Positions 1-9,209 of a DNA stretch of 64,000 bases are shown piece after piece (position 1 is the first letter of the stretch; every line of letters starts with the position of its first letter). Under the pieces are notes generated by a model. The model worked only from the letters and a program-made list of their open reading frames with translations. It searched no databases and was not told where the DNA came from. A program made the position numbers and the translations under genes. Source of the DNA: Desulfobacterales bacterium (GTDB lineage Bacteria > Desulfobacterota > Desulfobacteria > Desulfobacterales > JAFDDL01); contig JAVEYW010000020.1 of NCBI GenBank assembly GCA_034003325.1, forward strand, positions 1 to 64,000, in the 5' to 3' direction.

Positions 1-41
1 GGGAAAATCCCTCCGGATATTTTGGGCCTACGGGATTTCCC
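1..41. repeat. Imperfect inverted repeat at window edge
   Basis: The arms at 1-11 (GGGAAAATCCC) and 32-41 (GGGATTTCCC) can pair with a single bulged base around a 20-nt loop. It may be the terminator of a gene lying left of the window. The rest of 42-194 shows no gene that I can support. Confidence 0.35.
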
Positions 42-194
42 AGCTACTTTGGTTAGTTTCCTATATACATTGCAAAGTGGACAGTTTACTTGCTACAAAA
101 GCGGACATTTCTATTTGTTGCTAACATAAAAAAGATAAAAAAGATGGCGGTTGCCATAATTTGGGTTTAATTCTTTCAAGTCATTAAGACGGGG

Positions 195-1643
195 CTATTT
201 TCGCCAGAATTCGGGAACCAGGAAAATAATGAGCGTATAAATCTCAAGCCGCCCCAGCAACATGCACCAGACGAGCAGCCATTTGCCGAGTGTCGGGATT
301 TGGGCGTAATTTTCTACGGGACCGACCATGCCGAAGCCCGGACCGATGTTTCCGATGGTGGCAGCCACGGCGGCAAACGAGGTGACGAAATCAACCCCCA
401 TTCCCGCCAGCAGGACGGACGAGAGGGCGAACAATCCGACATAGAGTCCGAGAAACCCTAAAACGCTTCGCACAACCCCTTCCGGTACGGCAGTGCCGCC
501 GATTTTGACATGGCGCACGGCCCTGGGATGAATCATGGAAAACAGCTCTTTATAGCAATATTTGAAATAAAGCATAACCCTGAGGCATTTCATGCCGCCG
601 CCCGTGGAACCGGCAGAAGCGCCGATAAACATGGACAGCAGGAGAATCAATTGGCTTAGTGCCGGCCATTTTTCATAATCGGCCGTTGCAAAACCCGTGG
701 TGGTAAGAATAGAGACCACTTGAAAAGAACCATACCGAAACGCCTGGCCAAGGCTTTGATAGGCGGGTCCATAGACATCCATGCTGACCACTAAAATCAG
801 GAGCATCACCAGGGCACAATAGAACCGGCATTCCGAATCGCGCCAGAATGCAAGGGGCTTGCCTTTTAACATCTGGTAATGGAGAGAAAAATTAATGCCT
901 GCCAGAAACATGAAAAGGAGAATGACCCCATCAATATAGACGCTGTCATAGTGGGCGATAGAGGCGTTCTTCGTTGAAAACCCGCCGGTGGGAAGCGTGG
1001 TGAAGGTGTGGCACATGGCATCGAAAAAGCTCATGCCGCCGATGACCAGCAAGGCAATCTGGGCCACGCTGAAAATCGCGTAAACCTTCCAGAGAACCAT
1101 GGCAGTATCCCTGATTCTCGGTTTGAGTTTGTCCGGAACGGGGCTAGGTACTTCCGCTTTGTATAGTTGCATGCCACCAACCCCCAGGAACGGCAAAATG
1201 GCGATTCCCAGAACGATGATCCCCATTCCGCCGAGCCACTGAATGAAACTGCGCCAAAACAACAACCCCTGCGGTATCTCCTCGATGTTGGTGAGCACCG
1301 AAGCGCCCGTGGTGGTGAAGCCGGACATGGATTCGAATGCAGCATCCGTGAAGGTGTTGAAATAAGGTGAAAAATAAAACGGAAGGGCGCCAAAAAGCCC
1401 GATAAGCGCCCATCCCAGGGCGACAATGGCCATCCCCTCTCGCTGACTGATGTAGTCCGTGCGAGGAGATCTGAATAAAAGAACCAGCAGTCCGCCGGAC
1501 ACAACCGTAACGCCCATGCCGTAAAGGGTCGGCATCAGACTCAAATCCTCAAAAAACAGGCTGCATAGAATCGGGCAACACATGGTCAAACCGAAAAAGA
1601 GGGTCAGAATGCCGACGGTTTTTAAAATATAGGGCCAACGCAT
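195..1643 (-). CDS. trkH: TrkH-type potassium uptake transmembrane subunit
   Basis: This is the pore subunit of a Trk potassium uptake system in the inner membrane. The 482-residue protein is hydrophobic throughout and has the four selectivity-filter-like loops of the SKT superfamily: TTTGAS near residue 112, LPTGGFS near 220, TTTGFAT near 315 and IGNIGPG near 435. Length is normal for TrkH. A TTG codon lies three bases upstream (1646), but the ATG at 1643 is preferred because it overlaps the trkA stop as TGATG, the usual sign of translational coupling. It is the distal gene of a trkA-trkH operon. Confidence 0.95.
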   Translation of the reverse strand: MRWPYILKTVGILTLFFGLTMCCPILCSLFFEDLSLMPTLYGMGVTVVSGGLLVLLFRSPRTDYISQREGMAIVALGWALIGLFGALPFYFSPYFNTFTDAAFESMSGFTTTGASVLTNIEEIPQGLLFWRSFIQWLGGMGIIVLGIAILPFLGVGGMQLYKAEVPSPVPDKLKPRIRDTAMVLWKVYAIFSVAQIALLVIGGMSFFDAMCHTFTTLPTGGFSTKNASIAHYDSVYIDGVILLFMFLAGINFSLHYQMLKGKPLAFWRDSECRFYCALVMLLILVVSMDVYGPAYQSLGQAFRYGSFQVVSILTTTGFATADYEKWPALSQLILLLSMFIGASAGSTGGGMKCLRVMLYFKYCYKELFSMIHPRAVRHVKIGGTAVPEGVVRSVLGFLGLYVGLFALSSVLLAGMGVDFVTSFAAVAATIGNIGPGFGMVGPVENYAQIPTLGKWLLVWCMLLGRLEIYTLIIFLVPEFWRK

Positions 1644-3007
1644 CAAAAATATTCCAGTTTTACGGAGAGGATTTTTTCGATCTTGGGAATGGCGTCCCGT
1701 CTGGCAAACACGATAATGCGATCGTCCGGCTCGATCACACTCTCTCCGGAAGGGATGATCACCTTGTCTCCCCGCATGATGCTTACGACCAAAGATCCTT
1801 TTGGCATATGACTATTACGGAGTGGTTTCCCAACAATATCTGATGTTTCCATGGCAACAGCCTCAAGGACCTCGGCTTGCTCCCCCATGATGGAAATGGC
1901 CGAAAGCACCTTTCCCCGGCGAATGTGTTGCAGGATGGTATTGATGGCCGATAGCCTCGGGCTGACCACTTGATCCAATCCAATGGTTGGCATTAACGAT
2001 AAATAACTAAATTTATTAATTTTAACGATCGTTTTGCTCACCCCCATTTTTCGAGCCAGCAGGGCGGCGAGAATATTTGTCTCTTCTTCGCCCGTAAGGG
2101 TCACCATGGCGTCCATCTCGCTGATATTTTCCTCAAGCAGCAACCCGTGGTCTGATCCATCGCCTTGCAAGACCACGGTGCGATTGAGTTTTTCAGCCAA
2201 CTCGGCACAGCGAATAGGGCTTTTCTCTATAATTTTGGTGAATACGGACTTTTCTTCAAGCAAGGCGGCCAAGCGATACCCGATACGGCCGCCGCCGACA
2301 ATGATAACCCGTTTGATCTGACCGGCCTGCTCGTTAAAGAGACCAAGTGTTTCTGATAGTTTATCTGCTTCGCAAATGAAATAGACGAGATCCCCCGCTT
2401 CCAACCGGTCATTGCCCCGGGGAATGGTCAACACCTCATTTCGAATGATGGCGGTAATCAGCAGTCGGTAATCACCCATTATATCGGGAAGTTGAGCTAA
2501 TGTTTTGCCGGCAAACGCTGCCGGTTCCTTGAGGCGGATGCCGATCAGCTTTAATCGGCCGTCCGCGAATGCGCCTACATCGGAAGCACCGGGTACGCTG
2601 AGCAACTGGTCTATGGTTTTAACCACCTCGATTTCAGGATTAATGACCGTGTTAATATAAGGGGGTTGGTCTCTGAAGATATCATGATATTTGTCGAAAT
2701 CGGCATTGCGAATTCGGGCCAGTTTTCGAGTGGAAGGGGAGATGAGACTGGCTGTCAGGCAGGCCACCAGATTGGTTTCATCACTATCGGTAACGGCAAG
2801 CAGAATTTCCGCCTCCTTGATACCGGCTCCCTCCAAGACGACCGGGCTGCTGCCGGAACCGACGATGACTTGCACATCGATGCTTTCAGACACCCTTTGA
2901 ACAGCTGCCTGGTTTTTGTCGATCAGAACGACATCTTTATTTTCGAGCGATAACCGGCTCGCAATATGAAAGCCGACTTCGCCGGCACCAATGATGATAA
3001 TCTTCAA
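1643..3007 (-). CDS. trkA: TrkA potassium channel gating subunit
   Basis: TrkA is the cytoplasmic nucleotide-binding subunit that gates TrkH. The 454-residue protein has two tandem RCK units, each with a Rossmann nucleotide-binding half (GAGEVG near residue 7 and GGGRIG near 237) followed by a TrkA-C half. The second TrkA-C domain ends near the C-terminus with the typical IIPSGESVIEPDD stretch. The apparent start is a TTG codon at 3005-3007, preceded at a good distance by AAGGAG; no ATG fits better. It is the first gene of the trkA-trkH operon. Confidence 0.95.
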   Translation of the reverse strand: MKIIIIGAGEVGFHIASRLSLENKDVVLIDKNQAAVQRVSESIDVQVIVGSGSSPVVLEGAGIKEAEILLAVTDSDETNLVACLTASLISPSTRKLARIRNADFDKYHDIFRDQPPYINTVINPEIEVVKTIDQLLSVPGASDVGAFADGRLKLIGIRLKEPAAFAGKTLAQLPDIMGDYRLLITAIIRNEVLTIPRGNDRLEAGDLVYFICEADKLSETLGLFNEQAGQIKRVIIVGGGRIGYRLAALLEEKSVFTKIIEKSPIRCAELAEKLNRTVVLQGDGSDHGLLLEENISEMDAMVTLTGEEETNILAALLARKMGVSKTIVKINKFSYLSLMPTIGLDQVVSPRLSAINTILQHIRRGKVLSAISIMGEQAEVLEAVAMETSDIVGKPLRNSHMPKGSLVVSIMRGDKVIIPSGESVIEPDDRIIVFARRDAIPKIEKILSVKLEYF

Positions 3008-3176
3008 CGAATTGGCTCCTTAAACGGGTAATACTCATGATGGCCAATCAGGATAACACGCAACAGCAGACATGAAAGACAGATACTATAGGCATGTTCC
3101 GGTGTCAAACGCGATGCCGTTCTGAAGAAAAACACTTGGCGCGAGTAGGCCCATCAGCCACCCGGCCTGGCCAGCA

Positions 3177-4529
3177 TTAAGGAAGGCTGTCCTGGATCTC
3201 CGGATGCGCATCGAGAAAGCGATAAAGCGTTGCCCGACCGACACCGAGCGCCTTGGCGGCCTTTGCTTTATTACCGCCCGCGGTTTGGAGAGCAATATGA
3301 ACCATTTCCGGATTCAGTTTAGAGGTGGGACCCGGACGGCATGCCGGTGCCTGAAATTGTCTGAGTTCCAAGGGCAGATTATCCGGCCGAATGGTGCCGT
3401 CATCACATCGCACAATGGCGAATTGCACAGCGTTTTGAAGCTCGCGAATATTGCCCGGCCACGGGTAGTCGAGCATTACCACCAGCGCCGATTTTGATAC
3501 CCGATGACGCGGATGACCGTGGCGCTCAGCCGCCTCCTCCAAAAAATGATCTATCAGCAGGGGGATATCGTTTTTCCTTTCCCGAAGCGGCGGGATATGA
3601 ATGGGAATGACGTTGAGGCGATAATAGAGATCTTCTCTGAAGTGATGGCGCTGAACCTCCTTTTTTAAAACTCGGTTGGTGGCGCTGATTACACGTACAT
3701 TGATCGTTTTGGTCTCCTCACCGCCCACCTTCTCAAAAGTACCTTCCTGCAAAAACCGCAATAGCTTCACCTGCATGGGCTTGGGCAAATCGGCCACTTC
3801 ATCCAGAAACACCGTGCCGCCGTCCGCCAATTCAAGACGACCTTTTTTATCCCGAATGGCGCCTGAAAACGCACCTTTGACATGGCCGAAAAGCTCACTT
3901 TCAATGAGCCCTTCCGGCAAGGCACCGCAATTGATCGGCACAAACGGCGCCCCCGCTCGGATACTTTCATTGTGAATCGCATTGGCAACCAGCTCTTTTC
4001 CGGTTCCAGTTTCCCCATAGATATGCACCGGGAAGCTGTATTCTGCGAGCTCTTGAATTTGCTTATAAATTTGAAGCATTTGGCTGTCTTGGCCGATAAT
4101 GTGATCAAACCGCGTGATTTTACCGGTTTCCAGCCTGAGGTTTAACAAGTCCGTCAAATCTCGAAAGGAGGCAAGAACGCCGAATGCCCGCCCTTCTTCA
4201 TTGTTCATAAGCGTAACGGACATTTCCAGCCGGCGGGTTTCACCGGATCGGGTAGTGATGTTTATCCGATATTCCCGATAATCCTCCGGGATCGGTTTGG
4301 TATTTAAAAAGCTGCACTGTCCCCCGCAAAAGGGGTGACCGAAAGCCTCATGGCAATCAAGCCCGAGGACATCTTCGCGACGGAAGCCCGTAACTCGTTC
4401 CGCCTCTTTGTTGAAGAAAAAAATTCGCCGGTTCAGATCATGGGCGATGATCCCTTCTTTAAGATTATCCAGCACGCGTTCTAAATTTTCGCGGTTGGTG
4501 ATAAGGTTATGGATGGATGACTCTGTCAT
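3177..4529 (-). CDS. PAS-domain sigma-54-dependent transcriptional activator
   Basis: This is a bacterial enhancer-binding protein of about 450 residues. An N-terminal PAS domain (about 15-125) contains a Cys-rich stretch, FCGGQCSF, that is common in Desulfobacterota regulators of this type and may bind metal or sense redox. The AAA+ domain has Walker A GETGTGKE (about 172-179) and Walker B VFLDE (about 240-244). A Fis-type helix-turn-helix ends the protein. The sigma-54-contacting loop reads GAFSGA instead of GAFTGA (about 219-224), a conservative substitution. The longer frame begins at 4589, but the ATG at 4529 starts directly before the PAS region. Target genes are unknown; a sigma-54-like promoter lies just upstream on the other strand (4642-4658). 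Confidence 0.9.
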   Translation of the reverse strand: MTESSIHNLITNRENLERVLDNLKEGIIAHDLNRRIFFFNKEAERVTGFRREDVLGLDCHEAFGHPFCGGQCSFLNTKPIPEDYREYRINITTRSGETRRLEMSVTLMNNEEGRAFGVLASFRDLTDLLNLRLETGKITRFDHIIGQDSQMLQIYKQIQELAEYSFPVHIYGETGTGKELVANAIHNESIRAGAPFVPINCGALPEGLIESELFGHVKGAFSGAIRDKKGRLELADGGTVFLDEVADLPKPMQVKLLRFLQEGTFEKVGGEETKTINVRVISATNRVLKKEVQRHHFREDLYYRLNVIPIHIPPLRERKNDIPLLIDHFLEEAAERHGHPRHRVSKSALVVMLDYPWPGNIRELQNAVQFAIVRCDDGTIRPDNLPLELRQFQAPACRPGPTSKLNPEMVHIALQTAGGNKAKAAKALGVGRATLYRFLDAHPEIQDSLP

Positions 4530-4641
4530 GATTTCCGTGATCAGGTGTTTAAAAAAGGTATAAAAATAGCGCAATGCTACATGAAACACCGCTCAAAGTC
4601 AAATCCGCACCGGCACTTTTGCAGGGCAATCGCATGCAACC

Positions 4642-4658
4642 TTGGCATGAGACATGCT
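4642..4658 (+). promoter_or_regulatory. Candidate sigma-54 (-24/-12) promoter
   Basis: The sequence TTGGCATGAGACATGCT has GG and GC exactly ten bases apart, as required for -24/-12 elements, and matches TGGCA-G----TGC. It reads rightward, away from the sigma-54 regulator at 3177-4529 and into the group II intron remnant and the 3' end of the UPF0182 gene. No downstream plus-strand gene is evident. It may be an orphan promoter whose gene was lost, or drive a small or antisense RNA. Confidence 0.5.
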
Positions 4659-4733
4659 TTTCGGTTTGGTTGCATCAAGAACCCAAAACGCCATAACACG
4701 CACCACCCTTTCGGAGGTGACCTGCCGACCGGA

Positions 4734-4820
4734 GTGCCGTGTGCGGGAAATACTGCACGCACGGTTCGTGGGGGGAGAGGCGCCGGGTGCTCAACCGGAA
4801 CCGGCTCTTCCTACCCCTAT
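4734..4820 (+). mobile_element. Group II intron 3' end (domains V and VI), solo fragment
   Basis: Positions 4734-4767 form a 34-nt hairpin of domain V shape: GTGCCGTG pairs with CACGGTTC around a GAAA-containing tip, with the usual bulge. It is followed by a domain VI-like hairpin (about 4770-4817) whose base is GGGG with CCCC and which has an unpaired A in CTACCCC. The fragment ends in AT at 4819-4820, matching the AY 3' end of group II introns. No reverse transcriptase or 5' intron part was found upstream, so this is a remnant. The exon side (4821 onward) is the UPF0182 gene in antisense. Confidence 0.75.
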
Positions 4821-7562
4821 CACCGTGTGATCTGGAAGTTTTAAAACACCGGTAATGTTACCTGGCTGAATGGCTTCGGCTGGAGGCGTCACCGGTGGTG
4901 CCACAGCCGGCGGAGGCGTTGACGGTTCGGGCTCCGAACTCAACGGCGCAAAGCGCCGATCGATTCTTCCCGTTTCCGCCTTTACCCGCTCAATCATTTT
5001 GGTGAAGGCTTCCTCCAGCGATTTCTCCATGACAACCACCTGCCCCTGCGTCATGATCAGCCGCTTCAATTCTGGGATCTTCAAGGTCGTCGACGACTTA
5101 AGATAAACGGGTTGAATGTAGATGAGCATCCTTCCGATGGGAAAAATGATCATATTGCCGCGCGCCACCTGAGAGCCCACCTGGTCCCACAAAGTCAGCT
5201 GCTGGGACACCATCGTGTCCTGGTTGATGAGGGAATTAATCTGCGCGGGTCCATAAACCAGCTCTCCTTTCGGAAAGCTGTAAATAATCAATTTCCCGTA
5301 ACTCGACGCGTCGGACCCCGCCAGCGCCATTGCTCTCAAGTTGGCGCGACCCTTGGGCATAATCGGAGATACCAGAACAAAATCAAAGCGATTGGGCTCG
5401 ATCATGTCGAGCGTGAGGTAATAGGATCGGGTCGCCTGTTGTTTTTCGGAACCAAGCTCGGGAATACCGACTTCCCAGATATCCTCCTGCTGGTAAAAGA
5501 CCGCGGGATCCGTTTGGTGATATTTGGCATAGATGACCATCTGTATATCAAAAAGATCCTTCGGATAGCGCACCTGAGACCGCAGTTCCGGCGGCATCTG
5601 ACCGGCATCCTTGAAAAGTCCGGGATACATTCGTCGATAGGCATTGATGACGGGGTCTTGCGTGTCAAAAATATAATAATTCACGGTTCCGTCATATGCA
5701 TTGACCACCACCTTGACTGAATTTCTAATATAATTCAACCGGTTGGCGCCAGATCCATGAGTGGCCGAATTGGGGTAGAATTGAGAGGTTGTGTAGCCAT
5801 CCTGCATCCAGTACAGATTGCTTTTTGTAACAACGGCATAAGGATCACGGTCCAGCACTATATAAGGCGTAATCGTTCGAATCCGCTCCTGTATGTTGCG
5901 CCGAAAAAGAATTCTGCTTTTTTTATTGGTCTTTGTGGTAAAAAAGACGTCCGAATCTTTCAGAAAATAGGCAAACATCAACTTTCTCAAGGCGGAATTG
6001 ATAAACACGCCCTTTGATCCCTCATAGGCTTCCGTAACATTGGCATCCCCCTTCGGATAACCGAATTCTCCCGCATCGTTCGGAACGATCACATAAGGAT
6101 AGTTATTCAGCATGCCGAAATATACCGCCGGTTGCTCGATTTTGAAGCCGAACTCCGACTCGAGCGGGATTCCTTTGAGAAACCAGGTCATCGGCTCATC
6201 CCCCCCCTGCCCGGCGGGGGTCATCACCGCGCCATATCCATGGGTGTACACCAGGTGGTCGTTCACCCAGTTTCGGGCGCCCTTGGGCAGTTCGGCAGTG
6301 TTCATCTCCCGGACGGCCAGAAAAACCTGCTGATTATTGCCCCGAACGTTGTAGTGACTGACATCGACCTTATCAAAATCATAATAGGTGCGCAGCTCCT
6401 GTAACTGCTCGTAAACGTCATTCAGGAGCTCTCCGTCCCAAACGGGAATGTTTCGAAAAATTCCCTGAACCATCTTCTCGTCAATGCCTTCGGGAACCAC
6501 CGCGGGAGTGACTTGACGCATCTCGACACGCTTCAAATTGTAGGCGGACAGTGTGGCGTCTATATTGTTCATGAGATAAGGGGTTTGTTTGGAGATGGCA
6601 TTGGGATTGACCCAGTAATCATTGGCGGCTTTTGGAAGTATTCCCGAATAACGCGCGCCCAATGCCAGTGAAAAGAGAACCGCTGAAACAATGACGACCT
6701 TGATTCCCTTTCGCGTCAGAACAAAATAGGCGGCCGAAATCGCCGTAACGGCCAGCAGAAAAATGCTCGCATATAGGAAAGGCAGAATGACGCGCATCTC
6801 GGCGTATCCCGGTCCCGAGAAGAGCGGTTCGTAAATGGCGGTATAAAGTAAGCCGTAGCGCTGCAGGAAAAAATCCCATATTTCTATCCCGAAAACGCAA
6901 AGGACCAGAAAGCAGACGTGGAAGGTGGCTCCCTTTGGAAGCCCCTGTTCCTGTGCTTTGAGTAACCGGCGCTCCAGCCAATAGAGGAAAAAAACACCGG
7001 CCGACAAAACGGCGAAGGAGATGACGATTCGCCTTTGAAGCAACGAATAAATCGGAAATGAAAAAAGGTAGTAACTGATGTCTTTTCCGTATACCGGATC
7101 CGGAATAGCGGCTTGAGGTCCGAAAACAAACAGGAGAAAGGCCTCCCAATGCTCAAATAACGGCAATGCGATCACAATGGCCAGAATCAGGGAAACGGGA
7201 ATATAAACAAGCATGGACCCGGTGCGGAACATCTCCAACACATGTCGATAGGTCTTGGTCCGCGGTTTGGATTCTTCCGCAGGGGTACTGCCGGTGCCCA
7301 GATACCGCGAAGCCATCCAAAAGTTGAAAAAGAAAATGAAGAAAAAGAGCGCGGTGACGATCAGAAACACCAAGTAACGATAGAGCAGCCGCTGTAGGAA
7401 ATAAAAGGCGTACCCCAGTGAGTCAAACCACCAGTAATCCACCAAAAAGTCGATGGTAAAGAAACTGCTGATCAACAAAAGAGCGCCCAGCAAGAAAAAT
7501 ACGCCGACAACTGTTCCCAACCTTCGCCTCACCCACCCCATTCTGCCATCCTTATGATCCAT
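4791..7562 (-). CDS. UPF0182 family large membrane protein, C-terminus rewritten by intron remnant
   Basis: The protein has about 923 residues and matches the UPF0182 (COG1615) layout: about seven hydrophobic segments in the first 320 residues, then a large extracytoplasmic region and a Pro-rich tail (PEPSTPPPAVAPPVTPP). The biochemical function of the family is unknown. The longer frame starts at 7604, but the ATG at 7562 is preceded by AGAGGGG at proper spacing. The last nine residues (IGVGRAGSG) and the stop codon are encoded by the antisense strand of the group II intron fragment at 4734-4820, so the native C-terminal end is probably altered. It lies alone between a regulator and an RNA methyltransferase. 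Confidence 0.88.
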   Translation of the reverse strand: MDHKDGRMGWVRRRLGTVVGVFFLLGALLLISSFFTIDFLVDYWWFDSLGYAFYFLQRLLYRYLVFLIVTALFFFIFFFNFWMASRYLGTGSTPAEESKPRTKTYRHVLEMFRTGSMLVYIPVSLILAIVIALPLFEHWEAFLLFVFGPQAAIPDPVYGKDISYYLFSFPIYSLLQRRIVISFAVLSAGVFFLYWLERRLLKAQEQGLPKGATFHVCFLVLCVFGIEIWDFFLQRYGLLYTAIYEPLFSGPGYAEMRVILPFLYASIFLLAVTAISAAYFVLTRKGIKVVIVSAVLFSLALGARYSGILPKAANDYWVNPNAISKQTPYLMNNIDATLSAYNLKRVEMRQVTPAVVPEGIDEKMVQGIFRNIPVWDGELLNDVYEQLQELRTYYDFDKVDVSHYNVRGNNQQVFLAVREMNTAELPKGARNWVNDHLVYTHGYGAVMTPAGQGGDEPMTWFLKGIPLESEFGFKIEQPAVYFGMLNNYPYVIVPNDAGEFGYPKGDANVTEAYEGSKGVFINSALRKLMFAYFLKDSDVFFTTKTNKKSRILFRRNIQERIRTITPYIVLDRDPYAVVTKSNLYWMQDGYTTSQFYPNSATHGSGANRLNYIRNSVKVVVNAYDGTVNYYIFDTQDPVINAYRRMYPGLFKDAGQMPPELRSQVRYPKDLFDIQMVIYAKYHQTDPAVFYQQEDIWEVGIPELGSEKQQATRSYYLTLDMIEPNRFDFVLVSPIMPKGRANLRAMALAGSDASSYGKLIIYSFPKGELVYGPAQINSLINQDTMVSQQLTLWDQVGSQVARGNMIIFPIGRMLIYIQPVYLKSSTTLKIPELKRLIMTQGQVVVMEKSLEEAFTKMIERVKAETGRIDRRFAPLSSEPEPSTPPPAVAPPVTPPAEAIQPGNITGVLKLPDHTVIGVGRAGSG

Positions 7563-7869
7563 TTTCGTCAACCCCTCTGAACGAACATAAAAAGCTTCCG
7601 GCAAAACCGGCTTCCGTGTAACACGGTTAATAATCCCACATTCGAATAAAGGTTTCCAGAAATTTCATGGCGCGTATCTTGTCGATATTGGGCCGCAAGG
7701 TTTTTCCCGTCACCTCTTTTTATGGCCATGATCATGGTTTCGGCCACGCCGGGGTGTTTTTTCCAGACCGGCAGGAACTCGCTGTCGCGCAAACAGCCTG
7801 CCGCTCTTCCAAAAACACCCCGGCGCAGCCTCCCGGCCGTGGAAAATTGGCCGAAACGATATTCAAGGC
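7563..7869. other. Intergenic stretch, no supported gene
   Basis: About 300 bases separate the UPF0182 start from the methyltransferase stop. A minus-strand frame of 28 codons (7627-7713, GTG start, ending in MKFLETFIRMWDY) and an overlapping frame of 74 codons (7568-7792) look superficially protein-like but have no recognisable domain. They could be a frameshifted remnant of a small gene. Confidence 0.3.
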
Positions 7870-9111
7870 CTATTTTATTTTCCCCGTCATAAGGGTCAAT
7901 GTTAATCCCCCATGATGAAACGGACGCGGTGTAAAGGGTAAAGGAAACCGGCGATCAACCGCGGCAACCGGTGATAGCAGGGCAAACCGCCACCCCTTAA
8001 AATCGGCCTTTAATTTTTGGCCGATCTTTCCGAGCAACGCCGCGCTCTCCTGGATGCTTCCCAGTCGCCTGCCATAGGGCGGATTCAAGACGATCACGCC
8101 AGGCCCGTTGTTTTCCCCCATCCCAGGCAGGGTTGCCGGCGACATATCAAAAAAATCCATAGGACGCACCTGAACCATATTCAGCAGATCATGGGTGGAC
8201 AGGCATTCGGTCAAACGGCGACAAGCAGATATAGAAATATCCGACGCCATGATGGGCGCTGTTTTCCCGTCAAAAACCTGAGCTTGCGCTTTCCTGCGCA
8301 GGTAAGCCCATTGCTGCTCTCGAAAGGCGGGCCATCCCATAAAGGCAAAGGCTCTGAACCAGCCGGGCGGAATGTTTCGTGCCATCAGGGCAGCTTCCAG
8401 GGAAAAGGTGCCTGAGCCGCACATGGGATCGAGCAAGGTTAGATCCGGTCTGTAACCGGCTATCCGTAAAATGGCTGCAGCACTGGTTTCCCGTAAGGGT
8501 GCGCTTCCGCCATGGGTTTTTAGTCCCCGTTTATAAAGCGGTTCGCCGGAAGCATCGAGGGACAGGGTAAACCGATCCTCAACCGCCCGAACAAAAATGC
8601 GTTGGCTAAAAAGCGCATGTTCCCGATTCCGGCTGCTGCCAAGGCGAGTGAATACCCCCCGCTCGATTCGCTCCGCAATCGCGCCCGTGTGGTTCAGGCG
8701 GGACTGTTTGGCGGTAACGCTTATCTCAACGGTAAATCCGGGATATATAAAAAGCTCCCAGGGAATTTCCGCCCCTTTTTTTTCCAGCGCCGCAAAACCG
8801 GTGGCTTTAAATTCGCCTATCCGCATCAGGATCCGCGTGGCGATGCGGGAATGCAAATGGAATAAAAAGCAATCCGGCAGGCGACCGGTGAATTCAACCC
8901 CGCCCGGAAGGATACGCAGATTTTCCCTGTCCATGCCGAGTTCCAAAAGCTCATCCGCACAAATCGACTCCATGCCAGGCGCACAGATGGCAAAAAATAA
9001 ATGCGCCTCGCCCACCACATGTCGTTTGATCCGCCGGGTCAGGGCCGGGGGCGGCAGCGGCGGCAAATGGTCATTGCTTTGGGAAGGCTGCTCTGATAGG
9101 AAAGTCGTCAT
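7870..9111 (-). CDS. THUMP-domain class I RNA (guanine-N2) methyltransferase
   Basis: This is a SAM-dependent RNA methyltransferase of the RlmL/YpsC type, expected to make m2G in 23S rRNA. An N-terminal ferredoxin-like/THUMP region (about 35-170) is followed by a UPF0020 methyltransferase domain. That domain has the SAM-binding motif DPMCGSGTF (228-236) and the catalytic NPPYGR motif (343-348). At 413 residues it corresponds to the single N-terminal methyltransferase module, without the second RlmK module of E. coli RlmKL. The ATG at 9111 is used. The exact target base cannot be told from sequence. Confidence 0.88.
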   Translation of the reverse strand: MTTFLSEQPSQSNDHLPPLPPPALTRRIKRHVVGEAHLFFAICAPGMESICADELLELGMDRENLRILPGGVEFTGRLPDCFLFHLHSRIATRILMRIGEFKATGFAALEKKGAEIPWELFIYPGFTVEISVTAKQSRLNHTGAIAERIERGVFTRLGSSRNREHALFSQRIFVRAVEDRFTLSLDASGEPLYKRGLKTHGGSAPLRETSAAAILRIAGYRPDLTLLDPMCGSGTFSLEAALMARNIPPGWFRAFAFMGWPAFREQQWAYLRRKAQAQVFDGKTAPIMASDISISACRRLTECLSTHDLLNMVQVRPMDFFDMSPATLPGMGENNGPGVIVLNPPYGRRLGSIQESAALLGKIGQKLKADFKGWRFALLSPVAAVDRRFPLPFTPRPFHHGGLTLTLMTGKIK

Positions 9112-9209
9112 ATTTTATGTCTTTTGAAATTCGTTCTTATCACCCGCATGGCGGTGGAAGGCGCGCCACTCCCCCTTTGTGTTCACGGGCTGAACCAAAA
9201 AGAGAAGCG

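Noticed and set aside
8597..9127. Plus-strand frame of 176 codons opposite the THUMP methyltransferase
   Set aside because: Shadow of a real gene with unmistakable methyltransferase motifs.
9112..9209. Possible cobalamin riboswitch before the DUF362 gene
   Set aside because: A few GC-rich words resemble one, but no B12-box sequence or full paired core could be found.
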